Positions 1-7,011 are shown, counted from the stretch's first letter. The stretch is DNA of 9,676 bases from Candidatus Zipacnadia bacterium (GCA_029821515.1 JALGTD010000101.1:1-9676); one strand, 5' to 3'. The notes: generated by a model not told the origin, from the letters alone. Made by a program: numbers and translations.

Positions 1-18
1 ACTTATTCTGGCCAATCA

Positions 19-615
19 GTGGCGGTAGTTGGTGGTAGCTTTGACCCGATTCATTATGGACACCTGCTGCTAAGCGAACAGGTGGGTGAACGCTACCGCC
101 TGGAATTGGTCATCTTTGTGCCTAATCGCCTCTCGCCATTGAAAAACCAAGAGAGCGTCTCGGCTGCGCAAGACAGGTACGCAATGGCGGAGCTGGCCGT
201 GTCTGACAATCCTCGCTTTGCGGTCTGTGATTGTGAGATAGACCGTCCCGGTCCCTCCTATTCCATAGACACTATTCGTGCGCTTCGGCAAATGTTGTCA
301 CCAGAGGTAGAGATTCTGTTTGTCACGGGCGCCGACGCAGTTTTGGAGTTGCCTGAATGGCGCGAGCCTGATGCCATTCTGTCCGAATCACAGGTGATAG
401 CCGCGAATCGGCCCGGATTTGACCTGCAGAGAATGAGCGCAGTTCTGGGACCGCAGCGGGCCAGCAAGATAGAACTGTTAGATATGCCGATGCTGGATAT
501 TTCGTCCACCGACATCCGCCAGCGCGTCGGTCAGGGGAGGAGCATCAGGTATCTCACCCCTCCTGCGGTCATTGATTACATCAAGCAGCATAATCTGTAT
601 CAAACTGCCCGGTAA
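19..615 (+). CDS. nadD: Nicotinate-nucleotide adenylyltransferase (NadD)
   Basis: NadD transfers AMP from ATP to nicotinate mononucleotide, giving deamido-NAD in the cytoplasmic NAD pathway. The sequence shows the nucleotidyltransferase signature GGSFDPIHYGH at residues 5-15 (with the catalytic HxGH), the RPGPSYSIDTIRAL segment near 76-89, GAD..LELPEW at 104-114, and the second nucleotide-binding motif ISSTDIR at 161-167, followed by the usual YLTPPAVIDYI...HNLY tail. At 198 residues it has normal family length. The start is uncertain: GTG at 19 has no clear ribosome binding site, the frame stays open to the left edge, and most relatives have a few more residues before GG[TS]FDP, so the true start may lie just outside the window. 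The LCP gene follows after 21 bp, suggesting an operon. Identity is very secure; only the 5' end is in doubt. Confidence 0.95.
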   Translation: MAVVGGSFDPIHYGHLLLSEQVGERYRLELVIFVPNRLSPLKNQESVSAAQDRYAMAELAVSDNPRFAVCDCEIDRPGPSYSIDTIRALRQMLSPEVEILFVTGADAVLELPEWREPDAILSESQVIAANRPGFDLQRMSAVLGPQRASKIELLDMPMLDISSTDIRQRVGQGRSIRYLTPPAVIDYIKQHNLYQTAR

Positions 616-636
616 GCCCGGCCAGGGACATTTGAT

Positions 637-1875
637 ATGAAGCAGTCTGGAAGATTCTTGGACATAGCGTTGTATATGGTAGCCGCCGTGGTGGTTGTTA
701 TGGGGGCGCTCGGTGCGGTGAGCGCTTTGATGAATCCTTCCAGTCCGCCGGGCGACAGTTCAGCCCAGCGGCAGGTCGGGATTCTCCAACGGTTCAGAGA
801 ACCCTTCCCGGGCCGGACGCGCATCAATGTACTTTTGCTTGGTTCGGACGACGTGGATAATATTGGTCGTTCGGACACCATTATGGTTCTGTCTCTCAAT
901 CCCCGACTCAAGCACACTGCAGTCCTGTCAATTCCCCGTGATTCACGAGTGCAAGTACCCGGCCATGGCCTGGATAAGATCAACAGCGCATACGCTTACG
1001 GCGGGGTTGAACTCGCGCAGAAAACGGTTGAGCAATTATTGGGCATGCACATTGACTATTACGCCCAGGTCGGTTTCGATGCCTTTGTGGATGCAGTGGA
1101 TGAGCTTGGCGGGGTAGATATTGATGTGCCCGACCCATTTGGAACAGGTAAGGGCATGGTCAAACACACCTATTATGACTCCATCAACTTGAAACCCGGC
1201 TACCAACATTTGGACGGCAAACAGGCACTTCAGTTCGCCCGTTATCGGAATGACAGCGACATTGAGCGTGCCAAACGCCAGCAGCAACTGTTACGTGCTT
1301 TGGTTGATCAGAAACTCAATGTTATGAACTCCCACCGCTTGCTGGCGGCGGGCAGCAAAATCATTGAGCGACTGAATACTGATATTGACTGGTGGACCGC
1401 GTACGATTTCTTGCGTGTGCTGCGGCAGATACCGGCTGCTGAGATCATGGTCGCCACTGTACCCATCGGGGATAGTTCCATCAACGGGATATACTACGGG
1501 GAGGTGCACGAACACGATCTGCGAGAGCTACTGGCCGAGATCAATAGCCACTTGAGCGGAGCTCCGATGCTGGCGGCAACTGTTGATGTGCGCAATGGCA
1601 GTGGTGTTGCAGGTGCTGCCAGCGTGGCTGCTGAAAGGTTAGCTGAATCCGGATTTGAGATTGCCGATATCGGCAATGCCAGCAACTTTGAGTATCGCAG
1701 GACTGTTATAAGTCACCGCACGGGGGAGCGCGAGGTAGCGAGGAGAGTTAAGGAAGTGCTGGCAGTGCCCGATGCCCAGCTCATTGAGCAGCACGACTGG
1801 GATGATAGTGATGAGCTTAAAGCTGTTGTAGTACTTGGCAAGGATTTTGCTGCTAATAGTATGGCGGCGCGATAA
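637..1875 (+). CDS. LytR-CpsA-Psr (LCP) family protein with LytR_C domain
   Basis: LCP proteins are membrane-anchored phosphotransferases that move polyprenyl-linked glycopolymers onto the cell envelope. Visible order: a single N-terminal membrane helix at about residues 9-32, then the LCP domain at about 62-225 with NVLLLGSDD, GRSDTIM (77-83), SIPRD (98-102), KIN.AY.YGG, VDELGGVDIDVP, and the active-site arginine cluster FARYRNDSDIERAKRQQ (200-216). A LytR_C domain follows at about 314-404 (VDVRNGSGVAG, GF...IGNAS...Y..TVI, VVVLGKDF). At 412 residues the length suits the two-domain form. ATG at 637 is preceded by AGGGA at 624-628, 8 bases away, which supports this start. The gene sits 21 bp after nadD. 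Many entries call this family 'LytR transcriptional regulator', but the enzymatic role is better supported for the family. The substrate polymer cannot be told from sequence. An 18-bp palindrome lies inside the 3' part of the gene. Confidence 0.93.
   Translation: MKQSGRFLDIALYMVAAVVVVMGALGAVSALMNPSSPPGDSSAQRQVGILQRFREPFPGRTRINVLLLGSDDVDNIGRSDTIMVLSLNPRLKHTAVLSIPRDSRVQVPGHGLDKINSAYAYGGVELAQKTVEQLLGMHIDYYAQVGFDAFVDAVDELGGVDIDVPDPFGTGKGMVKHTYYDSINLKPGYQHLDGKQALQFARYRNDSDIERAKRQQQLLRALVDQKLNVMNSHRLLAAGSKIIERLNTDIDWWTAYDFLRVLRQIPAAEIMVATVPIGDSSINGIYYGEVHEHDLRELLAEINSHLSGAPMLAATVDVRNGSGVAGAASVAAERLAESGFEIADIGNASNFEYRRTVISHRTGEREVARRVKEVLAVPDAQLIEQHDWDDSDELKAVVVLGKDFAANSMAAR
1660..1677. repeat. 18-bp perfect palindrome inside the LCP gene
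   Basis: ATTGCCGATATCGGCAAT reads identically on both strands across all 18 bases; the flanking pair (G and G) breaks the symmetry. It encodes residues I342-N347 of the LCP protein, at the IGNAS segment of the LytR_C domain. It has no loop, so it looks more like a dimeric protein-binding site than a terminator. A role is not shown; it may be chance shaped by codon choice. Confidence 0.55.
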
Positions 1876-1931
1876 GCGCGTTGATATATAATTGACGGGC
1901 AATATGACACGCTGGAGACAAGTGCTGAGAC

Positions 1932-1941
1932 GGGAGAGGAG
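1932..1941 (+). promoter_or_regulatory. Ribosome binding site of rsfS, with ambiguous start
   Basis: The purine run GGGAGAGGAG ends immediately before TTG at 1942. Using the upstream GGGAG (1932-1936) gives 5 bases of spacing to TTG 1942. Using the downstream AGGAG (1937-1941) gives 9 bases to a second in-frame TTG at 1951. Both starts are plausible and differ by three residues. No ATG or GTG is available nearby in this frame. Confidence 0.6.
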
Positions 1942-2322
1942 TTGTCGCTTTTGGAAGAGAGTTCACAAGACCACGCCCTGATTGCTGCTGAGGGCGCCAA
2001 TGAAGCCCGGGCTTTGGACATAGTTATTATAGATATGCGCGCATTAACTGCCATCTGCGATTATTTTGTCATCTGTCACGGCCGTTCGCCAATTCATACT
2101 CGTTCGGTGGCCGACGAGATTGAAGAAGCTATGGAGCGGCGGCAACTTGCTCGGCATCACCGCGAAGGCCGTGCTCAGGCCACCTGGATAGTGCTGGACT
2201 ACCTTGACGTTGTTGCGCATGTTTTCACTGAAGAAGCTCGCAACTTTTATGCGCTGGAGCACCTGTGGGGTGATGCCCCCCGTATTCAGCCGGTCCTGGG
2301 AGTTCCTGGCGACTCAGAATAA
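1942..2322 (+). CDS. rsfS: Ribosomal silencing factor RsfS (Iojap/DUF143 family)
   Basis: RsfS binds ribosomal protein uL14 on the 50S subunit and blocks joining with 30S, lowering translation when nutrients are scarce. The family pattern is visible throughout: A..ALDIVIIDMRALTAICDYFVICHGRS at about residues 22-49, the helix with V.DEIEEAME, then EGR....WIVLDYLDVVAHVFTEEARNFYALEHLWGDA at 75-112, which is the conserved C-terminal half. At 126 residues it has the usual length. The start is a TTG, at 1942 or 1951, behind a strong purine-rich ribosome binding site. Linkage close to nadD (here with an LCP gene between) is common in bacteria and supports the call. It follows the LCP stop by 66 bp and precedes the TPR gene by 29 bp, consistent with one operon. 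Confidence 0.93.
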   Translation: MSLLEESSQDHALIAAEGANEARALDIVIIDMRALTAICDYFVICHGRSPIHTRSVADEIEEAMERRQLARHHREGRAQATWIVLDYLDVVAHVFTEEARNFYALEHLWGDAPRIQPVLGVPGDSE

Positions 2323-2351
2323 TACCATCCTGGCCAGGAGCAAGTGAGCTT

Positions 2352-3023
2352 ATGAACAGCGACAATGCTCAACAAATGCCCGAAATGGACCTGGAGCATC
2401 TTTATGAGAAGCTGCACGCAGCTTTGCACTACCAGCGGGTAGAGGAAGCCGAAAAGACGGCCCACGAGCTGCTGGAGGTAGCTCCCCGAGGTACGACCAG
2501 TTGGGAGTTATGGGGCGATGTGCTGTTGGCGCAGGGCAAGCTGGAAGAGGCTGCCGACGCTTTCAAAAAGGCGGTTGAGCTGGAACCAGCTAATGCCGAT
2601 GCTGAACGCAAATATGCCAGTGTTCAGCTTGATCTACAGCGAATCAAGTGGCAGCGTGAGACTCTGGAAAGCGGGGACCTGTCCCGGTTTCGCGGGGTGG
2701 CCGGCAAAGAGCCGGCCACTGCAGCAGCTCGCTCGGCGCTATTCCCTGGCCTGGGCCAGGTTTACAACGGCGAGTATGAAAAAGGCCTGGTGATGTTCTT
2801 TGTTGGTATGGCTCTGCTCATTCCCGCGGTGCAGTTGGTGGTTGCCTGGCTTTCACCGGAACAGTCTCCCTCTGGGCTTGTCACGTTTTTGGGATACTTT
2901 GGTCTATTTGGCGGCATTGCCTTGTATGTTTTTGGTGTGTACGATGCCTATCGCGGCGGCCAGGAGGAGAAAGGCCAACCCTTGATTTCTCCGCCAACTG
3001 AGCTCCAGGACAAAGAGGAATGA
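2352..3023 (+). CDS. TPR-repeat protein with C-terminal two-helix membrane domain
   Basis: I do not recognise a named function. The first 95 residues are helical, with a clear TPR unit at about 49-82 (WELWGDVLLAQGKLEEAADA followed by FKKAVELEPANA) and a weaker helical pair before it (residues 14-45). A linker leads to ALFPGLGQVYNGEYEKGL at about 129-146, the sequence that usually precedes small two-helix membrane modules of the TM2/DUF5683 type, then hydrophobic helices at about 147-167 and 175-197 and a YDAYRGGQE end. The likely form is a membrane-tethered protein-interaction scaffold with the TPR part in the cytoplasm (inference). ATG 2352 has AGGAG at 2336-2340, 11 bases upstream, slightly long; the GTG at 2344 is out of frame and stops at once. 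recG begins 6 bp after its stop, so the two are probably co-translated. Confidence 0.85.
   Translation: MNSDNAQQMPEMDLEHLYEKLHAALHYQRVEEAEKTAHELLEVAPRGTTSWELWGDVLLAQGKLEEAADAFKKAVELEPANADAERKYASVQLDLQRIKWQRETLESGDLSRFRGVAGKEPATAAARSALFPGLGQVYNGEYEKGLVMFFVGMALLIPAVQLVVAWLSPEQSPSGLVTFLGYFGLFGGIALYVFGVYDAYRGGQEEKGQPLISPPTELQDKEE
2697..2719. repeat. Intragenic GC-rich hairpin in the TPR gene
   Basis: GTGGCCGGC (2697-2705), loop AAAGA, GCCGGCCAC (2711-2719) form a perfect 9-bp stem. It lies in the linker between the TPR and membrane domains. A smaller hairpin, GGGAC-CT-GTCCC (2674-2685), lies upstream, and CCTGGCC-TG-GGCCAGG (2745-2760) lies downstream. No T-run follows, so it is not an intrinsic terminator. 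A role in slowing translation before the membrane helices is only speculation. Confidence 0.4.
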
Positions 3024-3029
3024 TCCGCT

Positions 3030-5400
3030 GTGGCCGATGAATCCCCCGCCAGGCTGCTGGGTAAGGTCCTGCGGCTGGAGGCCAGCGGGGGTTGCCAGGA
3101 CCGGGCTACTACCGGGGGGATGGCCGACTTTATGTGCCGGTGGCTGCCCCGGATAACTGCTAGTGCTCCCCAGCAGCAAGCCGAAGCACTGAGTCAGCTT
3201 GAGGAGAAGTTTGAAGCATACTCCGACTTATCCCCCCAGCAGCGCGCCGGTTTGGTTGATCAGGCTCTCGACCTGTTGCAGGAACTGGCGACTGACCAGC
3301 CAGAGGCTGAATCAGCCGAGGGCGAGATCGACCAAGTGTGCTGGGATGACTCGGTTGCACAGCTTAAGGGAGTCGGCAACAAGCGAGCTGAACTGCTGGC
3401 GGCCCTGGAAATCTACACTATTGGTGACCTGCTGCTGCACTGCCCGCTGGGCTACGAAGACCGCAGCCAGTTGACGCCGATTGCGAACCTGGAACATCGC
3501 CAACGACAGACGCTGCAGGTAGAAGTGACTGGCAAGGGTCAGATCATCAGAAGCGGGAAGCTGACCATCGCACGGGTGCCCGTCCGCGATGAGACCGGCC
3601 AGTGTACGCTGGTATGGTTCAATCAGCCCTACCGGGCCAGTATGTACTCGGCGGGTACGGAATTGGTGGTTACCGGCAGCGTCCGGGTGGGTAAGAAGCG
3701 GCCTACTGTACGGGTACAGGAGGCCGAGCAAGTCGAGAACCTTCCTGAGGACTGGCAGGATCGGCTGGTGCCGGCTGGTGCCTCGCTATGCGGTGACTAC
3801 AGGGCTTTCACAAACGATGCTGCGTCGACTGATCACCCAGGCACTGAGGTGCTGCCGTGCGGTTCCTGCCGGACTGGTTCCGGCTAGCCTTGCGAGCCAG
3901 CAAGATCAACCTAGCTTGCCGTGGGCGGTAGCTTATGCCCACAGGCCTGCCGATGCCGAGGAAGCCCGTCAGGCTCAGGCCCGCCTGACCTACGAACGGC
4001 TCTTTGCCCTCCAGGCCGCGTTGGCCCAGCGCCGACACAATGTCAAGCAGCACAACGAGCAGTCCGTCGTCGCCTGTGATGGCGTGTTGGCTGAACTGTC
4101 AGAGACATTGCCGTTTACCCTCACTGAGGCGCAGCGGCGGGTTATCAAGCAAATACTGGCTGATCTGGTCAAGCCTGAGCCGCAGTATCGGCTTATCCAC
4201 GGCGATGTTGGCTCCGGCAAGACCGTAGTTGCTGCCGCAGCCTTGCTGGCGGCGGCGCGGGCTGGCCGACAGGCGGCGATGATGGCTCCCACCGAGATCC
4301 TGGCCGAACAGGACTGGGCAGTCATCTCGGAACTGTTAGAGCCGTTTGGCGTCGCACCGGTGCTGTTGATCGGCAGTATTGCAGAAGCCGACAAGCGAGT
4401 CATATACGAAGACCTGGCTGCCGGTCGCATTGCCTGTGTGGTTGGTACACATACACTGTTTCAGGAAAGCGTGGAATTTGCTGATCTGGCGGTGGCAGTG
4501 ATAGACGAGCAGCAACGTTTTGGGGTGTCCCAGCGAGCCCGCCTGGCTGAGAAGGGTGACGGGACAAACATACTGGTTATGTCGGCCACGCCCATACCGC
4601 GGACTCTGGCTCTGACGGCGTACGGGGATTTCGATGTCTCGGTGGTTGACGAGCTGCCGCCAGGTCGCCAACCAGTCCACACTGAACTGCTGACCAGGCG
4701 GCAAAGATCCCAGGCCTACGAAACGGTCATTGCCCACGTTGGGCGGGGTCGCCAGGCTTTTATTGTCTGTCCGGTCATCGAAGAGGCTAAGAACAAGTAT
4801 GTGACTGCGGCTGAAGAGCTTTATAGACATCTCAGCGGTCACGTCTTTCCCAACTTGAATCTGGGCCTGGTTCACGGCCAGATGCCCAGCGACGAGCGCG
4901 AGGCAGCGATGGCAAAGTTCCGGGCAAGCAAAATTGATGTGCTGGTGGCTACCAGCGTCGTCGAGGTCGGCGTGGATGTGCCCAATGCTACCGTGATGCT
5001 GGTGCAGAATGCCGAGCGGTTCGGCCTGGCTCAACTCCACCAGTTGCGAGGGCGGGTAGGACGAGGCAGCGAATCTGCCTGCTGCCTGCTGGTTACTGGC
5101 TCGGGTTCTCCTGAGGTCATTGATCGGCTGAACGTGCTGGTACGGACGAATGATGGATTTGAGATCGCCAGCGAGGACCTGGCCCGACGCGGTCCCGGCG
5201 AGCTGACTGGCACCCGCCAGCATGGCATCCCTGACCTGGAGATGTCCGGCCTGATGGGTGATACTAGGACACTGGTTCGGGCTCGAGAGGATGCTCTTAA
5301 GCTTATTGCTGATGACCCGCGCCTGGAGCAGCCTGCGCACCAGCCCCTGAAGGACTACCTGGCGCGGCACAGTCAGGAAGGGCAGGACTGGACGCTGTGA
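3030..5400 (+). pseudogene. recG: ATP-dependent DNA helicase RecG, frameshifted by a 10-bp duplication
   Basis: RecG remodels stalled replication forks and Holliday junctions. GTG 3030 follows GAGGA (3015-3019) by 10 bases. The first frame reads to a stop at 3887 and carries an N-terminal extension (about residues 1-100), a helix-hairpin-helix-like KGVGNKRAELL, and the OB-fold wedge domain to RLVP at 245-248. From 3781 the protein continues in another frame as PRYAVTTGLSQTMLRRL, the normal RecG sequence, to the stop at 5400. Numbered in the repaired 786-residue protein, the helicase motifs are: I GDVGSGKT (388-395), Ia MAPTEILAEQ, II DEQQRFGV (489 onward; relatives usually have DEQH), III SATPIPRTLAL (515 onward), then LVATSVVEVGVDVPNA and QLHQLRGRVGRG. 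The break coincides with the duplication at 3762-3781; both halves are otherwise intact with no other stop. As written the full enzyme is not made. A recent mutation, strain mixture or assembly error are all possible. rsmD overlaps its stop by 4 bp. Confidence 0.92.
3762..3781 (+). repeat. 10-bp tandem duplication that breaks recG
   Basis: CGGCTGGTGC occurs twice in a row, at 3762-3771 and 3772-3781. Ten bases is one more than a multiple of three, so the second copy shifts the frame. With one copy deleted the reading is GAT CGG CTG GTG CCT CGC TAT, encoding D-R-L-V-P-R-Y, which fits the RecG family at this place. Confidence 0.95.
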
Positions 5401-5963
5401 GCAAGGGATTGCGGGTCATCGCCGGCGAGGCTGGGTCGCTGCCGCTGAAAGTACCCCCGGGTGTGGATATTCGCCCCACCACTGATGCTATGCGCGAGAC
5501 GCTCTTCGCCGGCCTGGCAACTGTGATACCGGGGGCGCGGTTTGCTGACTTATATGCGGGCAGCGGTGCGGTCGGCATTGAGGCACTCAGTCGCGGAGCA
5601 GAATTGGCTGTGTTCGTTGACAGTGATTCTAGCTGCACGGAGGTCATCAGGGCAAACCTGGCGAATACTAACCTAACGGAGGGGAGAATAGTGGTGCGGG
5701 GCCGACTGCCCGTAGTATGGACAGAGATCGCTCAGAGCCATGGGCCCTTTGATATAGTCTTTGCCGATCCGCCCTACGACAGTCCTGATCTGCCTGAATT
5801 GGTTGAGCGATTGGTTGTTGGCCAGGAGGGTGTAGTTCAGGGAGGGATCGTGGTCATTCAGCACGATCAAAATGAGTCACTGCTCCGTGATATTGAACCG
5901 GGCAAAGTCAAAAAGTTTGGGCAGAGCCGTCTCGACTTTTACTACCTTGGTGCCAGCGAGTAA
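5397..5963 (+). CDS. rsmD: 16S rRNA (guanine-966 N2)-methyltransferase RsmD
   Basis: RsmD uses S-adenosylmethionine to methylate G966 of 16S rRNA during 30S assembly. The protein shows LRVIAGEAGSLPL at the N-terminus, the RNA-contact segment IRPTTDAMRETLF (25-37), the SAM-binding motif DLYAGSGAVGIEALSRGA (51-68), the acidic VDSD after strand 2 (74-77), and the catalytic DPPY at 124-127. At 188 residues it is normal in length. The GTG start at 5397 overlaps the recG stop in a GTGA arrangement, pointing to translational coupling, and there is no strong separate ribosome binding site. The recG-rsmD-coaD order is widespread in Chloroflexota and Firmicutes as far as I recall. If recG really is frameshifted, premature termination at 3887 could lower coupled translation of this gene (inference). 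Confidence 0.95.
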   Translation: MSKGLRVIAGEAGSLPLKVPPGVDIRPTTDAMRETLFAGLATVIPGARFADLYAGSGAVGIEALSRGAELAVFVDSDSSCTEVIRANLANTNLTEGRIVVRGRLPVVWTEIAQSHGPFDIVFADPPYDSPDLPELVERLVVGQEGVVQGGIVVIQHDQNESLLRDIEPGKVKKFGQSRLDFYYLGASE

Positions 5964-5975
5964 GAGGGTAAGCTA

Positions 5976-6479
5976 ATGACCACGCCGAGAACCGAGCGCA
6001 TTGCAGTATGTCCGGGGAGCTTTGATCCTATTACCGAGGGCCATATGGACGTAATTCGGCGGGCCAGCCAGATGTTTGAGAGAGTCTTCGTGGCGGTGAC
6101 GGGAGATTTGGACAAAGAGCCGATGTTTTCAGTAGCAGAGCGAGTAGCGATGGCTCGAGAAGCTTGCCAAGACCTGTCCAATGTCGCGGTGGACAGCTTT
6201 AGTGGGCTTGTGGTAGAATATGCCAAGAGACAGGGGGCTGTAGCTTTGATCAAGGGGCTGCGTGCGGTCTCGGACTTCGAGCGCGAGATGCAAATGGCCT
6301 GGATGAATCGGCAGCTAGCTCCTGAGGTGTACACGGTCTTTTTGGTTCCGCATCCTGATTATGCCTTCTTGAGTTCCAGCCTGGTCAAGGAAGTTGCCAG
6401 CTTGGGTGGCGAGGTCAGTCAGTTCGTACCTGCTACTGTCTTCAAGCGACTGCAGGATAAGGTGGGCGGATCGCAGTAA
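5976..6479 (+). CDS. coaD: Phosphopantetheine adenylyltransferase (CoaD)
   Basis: CoaD transfers AMP from ATP to 4'-phosphopantetheine, the penultimate step of coenzyme A synthesis. The protein has CPGSFDPITEGHMDVI at 12-27 with the catalytic T/HxGH (20-23), K47 in DLDKEPMF matching the E. coli Lys42 position, the GFSGLLV-like SFSGLVVEYAKRQGA (74-88), LIKGLRAVSDFEREMQMA (91-108), MNRQLAPE, and FLSSSLVKEVASLGG (131-145). At 167 residues it is standard length. In the IKGLR segment a lysine (K93) replaces the arginine that E. coli has at 88; R96, matching Arg91, is kept. This is conservative and activity is expected. ATG 5976 follows GAGGG (5964-5968) by 7 bases and lies 12 bp after the rsmD stop. 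Confidence 0.97.
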   Translation: MTTPRTERIAVCPGSFDPITEGHMDVIRRASQMFERVFVAVTGDLDKEPMFSVAERVAMAREACQDLSNVAVDSFSGLVVEYAKRQGAVALIKGLRAVSDFEREMQMAWMNRQLAPEVYTVFLVPHPDYAFLSSSLVKEVASLGGEVSQFVPATVFKRLQDKVGGSQ

Positions 6480-6507
6480 ATATTGACGCGTCAGGGAGGG
6501 TGTCGCA

Positions 6508-7011
6508 ATGGATATACTGGCCCTAATTGAAGAGCTTGAAGTGATGGGCGAGGCTGGGGAGAGGTGGTATACTCGTGTTATCCCCGGCTTCATTGGCAAA
6601 TCAGTAATGAATGCCGAAGAGTTTTTCGATCTGCTCCATCGGTTGCGCTCGGCCTTGCCCGAGGAGATGAATGTAGCCAATCAGGTTAGTCGCGACCGCG
6701 AACGCATCTTGCAGGAGGCCCACGAGGAGCGCGCCAAGATTCTGGGGGCCTCCCGCGAGCAGGCTCAACTGCTGGTCTCCAACGATGAGATCGCTAAGCA
6801 GGCCGAGCAGCGGGCCGAACAAATACTGGACGAGGCTCATGTTGACGCTCAGGCCATTCGTGCCGAAGCTGAGACGTGGGCGCGGGGCATTGTCGAGCGG
6901 CTCGACAATTATGTCGATCGTATATCGGCGACGATCGACAAGACCCGCAAAGCCCTGCTCACTGAGCCTGCCATCGTAGGGAGCCGTCCGTCAGTTGGCG
7001 AAGAAGACTAA
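6508..7011 (+). CDS. Coiled-coil protein, DivIVA/ATPase-b-like, coaD-linked
   Basis: I know this only as a family of uncharacterised proteins found beside coaD in Chloroflexota and some Firmicutes, often labelled ATPase, DivIVA-like or ATP synthase subunit b-like by coiled-coil similarity. The N-terminal part (MDILALIEELEVMGEAG, residues 1-17) is followed by a short domain ending in the NAEEFFDLLHRLRSALPEEM segment (35-54). A long charged coiled coil then runs from about 58 to 150, with alanine/glutamate-rich repeats (ERILQEAHEER, EQRAEQILDEA, AQAIRAEAETWA). There is no membrane helix and no nucleotide-binding motif. ATG 6508 has a strong GGGAGG (6494-6499) 8 bases upstream. It lies 28 bp after coaD. 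Two strong inverted repeats lie in its 3' part (6889-6940). A structural or cell-division role is a guess. Confidence 0.85.
   Translation: MDILALIEELEVMGEAGERWYTRVIPGFIGKSVMNAEEFFDLLHRLRSALPEEMNVANQVSRDRERILQEAHEERAKILGASREQAQLLVSNDEIAKQAEQRAEQILDEAHVDAQAIRAEAETWARGIVERLDNYVDRISATIDKTRKALLTEPAIVGSRPSVGEED
6889..6940. repeat. Two adjacent perfect inverted repeats in the 3' part of the coiled-coil gene
   Basis: The first hairpin is ATTGTCGAG (6889-6897), loop CGG, CTCGACAAT (6901-6909): a 9-bp perfect stem. The second is TGTCGATCGT (6912-6921), a 9-base loop, ACGATCGACA (6931-6940): a 10-bp perfect stem. All four arms share the core TGTCGA or its complement TCGACA, so the arms could also pair in alternative combinations. 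The region codes for IVERLDNYVDRISATIDK, so it is inside the reading frame. No T-run follows. Confidence 0.65.

Noticed and set aside
1887..1892. TATAAT hexamer before rsfS as a promoter
   Set aside because: No acceptable -35 hexamer lies 16-18 bases upstream (the sequence there is GC-rich coding DNA) and there is no TGn extension; a single hexamer is too weak.
2328..2339. 12-bp palindrome TCCTGGCCAGGA covering the TPR ribosome binding site
   Set aside because: Palindromes of this length are expected a few times by chance in a window this size and as a hairpin it gives only about 4 bp.
3706..3719. Inverted repeat CTGTAC-GG-GTACAG in recG
   Set aside because: Short stem with a 2-base loop, within chance expectation.
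4336..5370. Long minus-strand open frame (344 residues) opposite recG
   Set aside because: It lies wholly antisense to the conserved helicase motifs, shows no recognisable domain, and is explained by codon bias of recG.
3030..5400. recG read as two separate genes, or as a programmed frameshift
   Set aside because: The 10-bp duplication explains the break exactly; there is no slippery sequence, and a restart at ATG 3817 lacks a well-spaced ribosome binding site and would lose the wedge domain.
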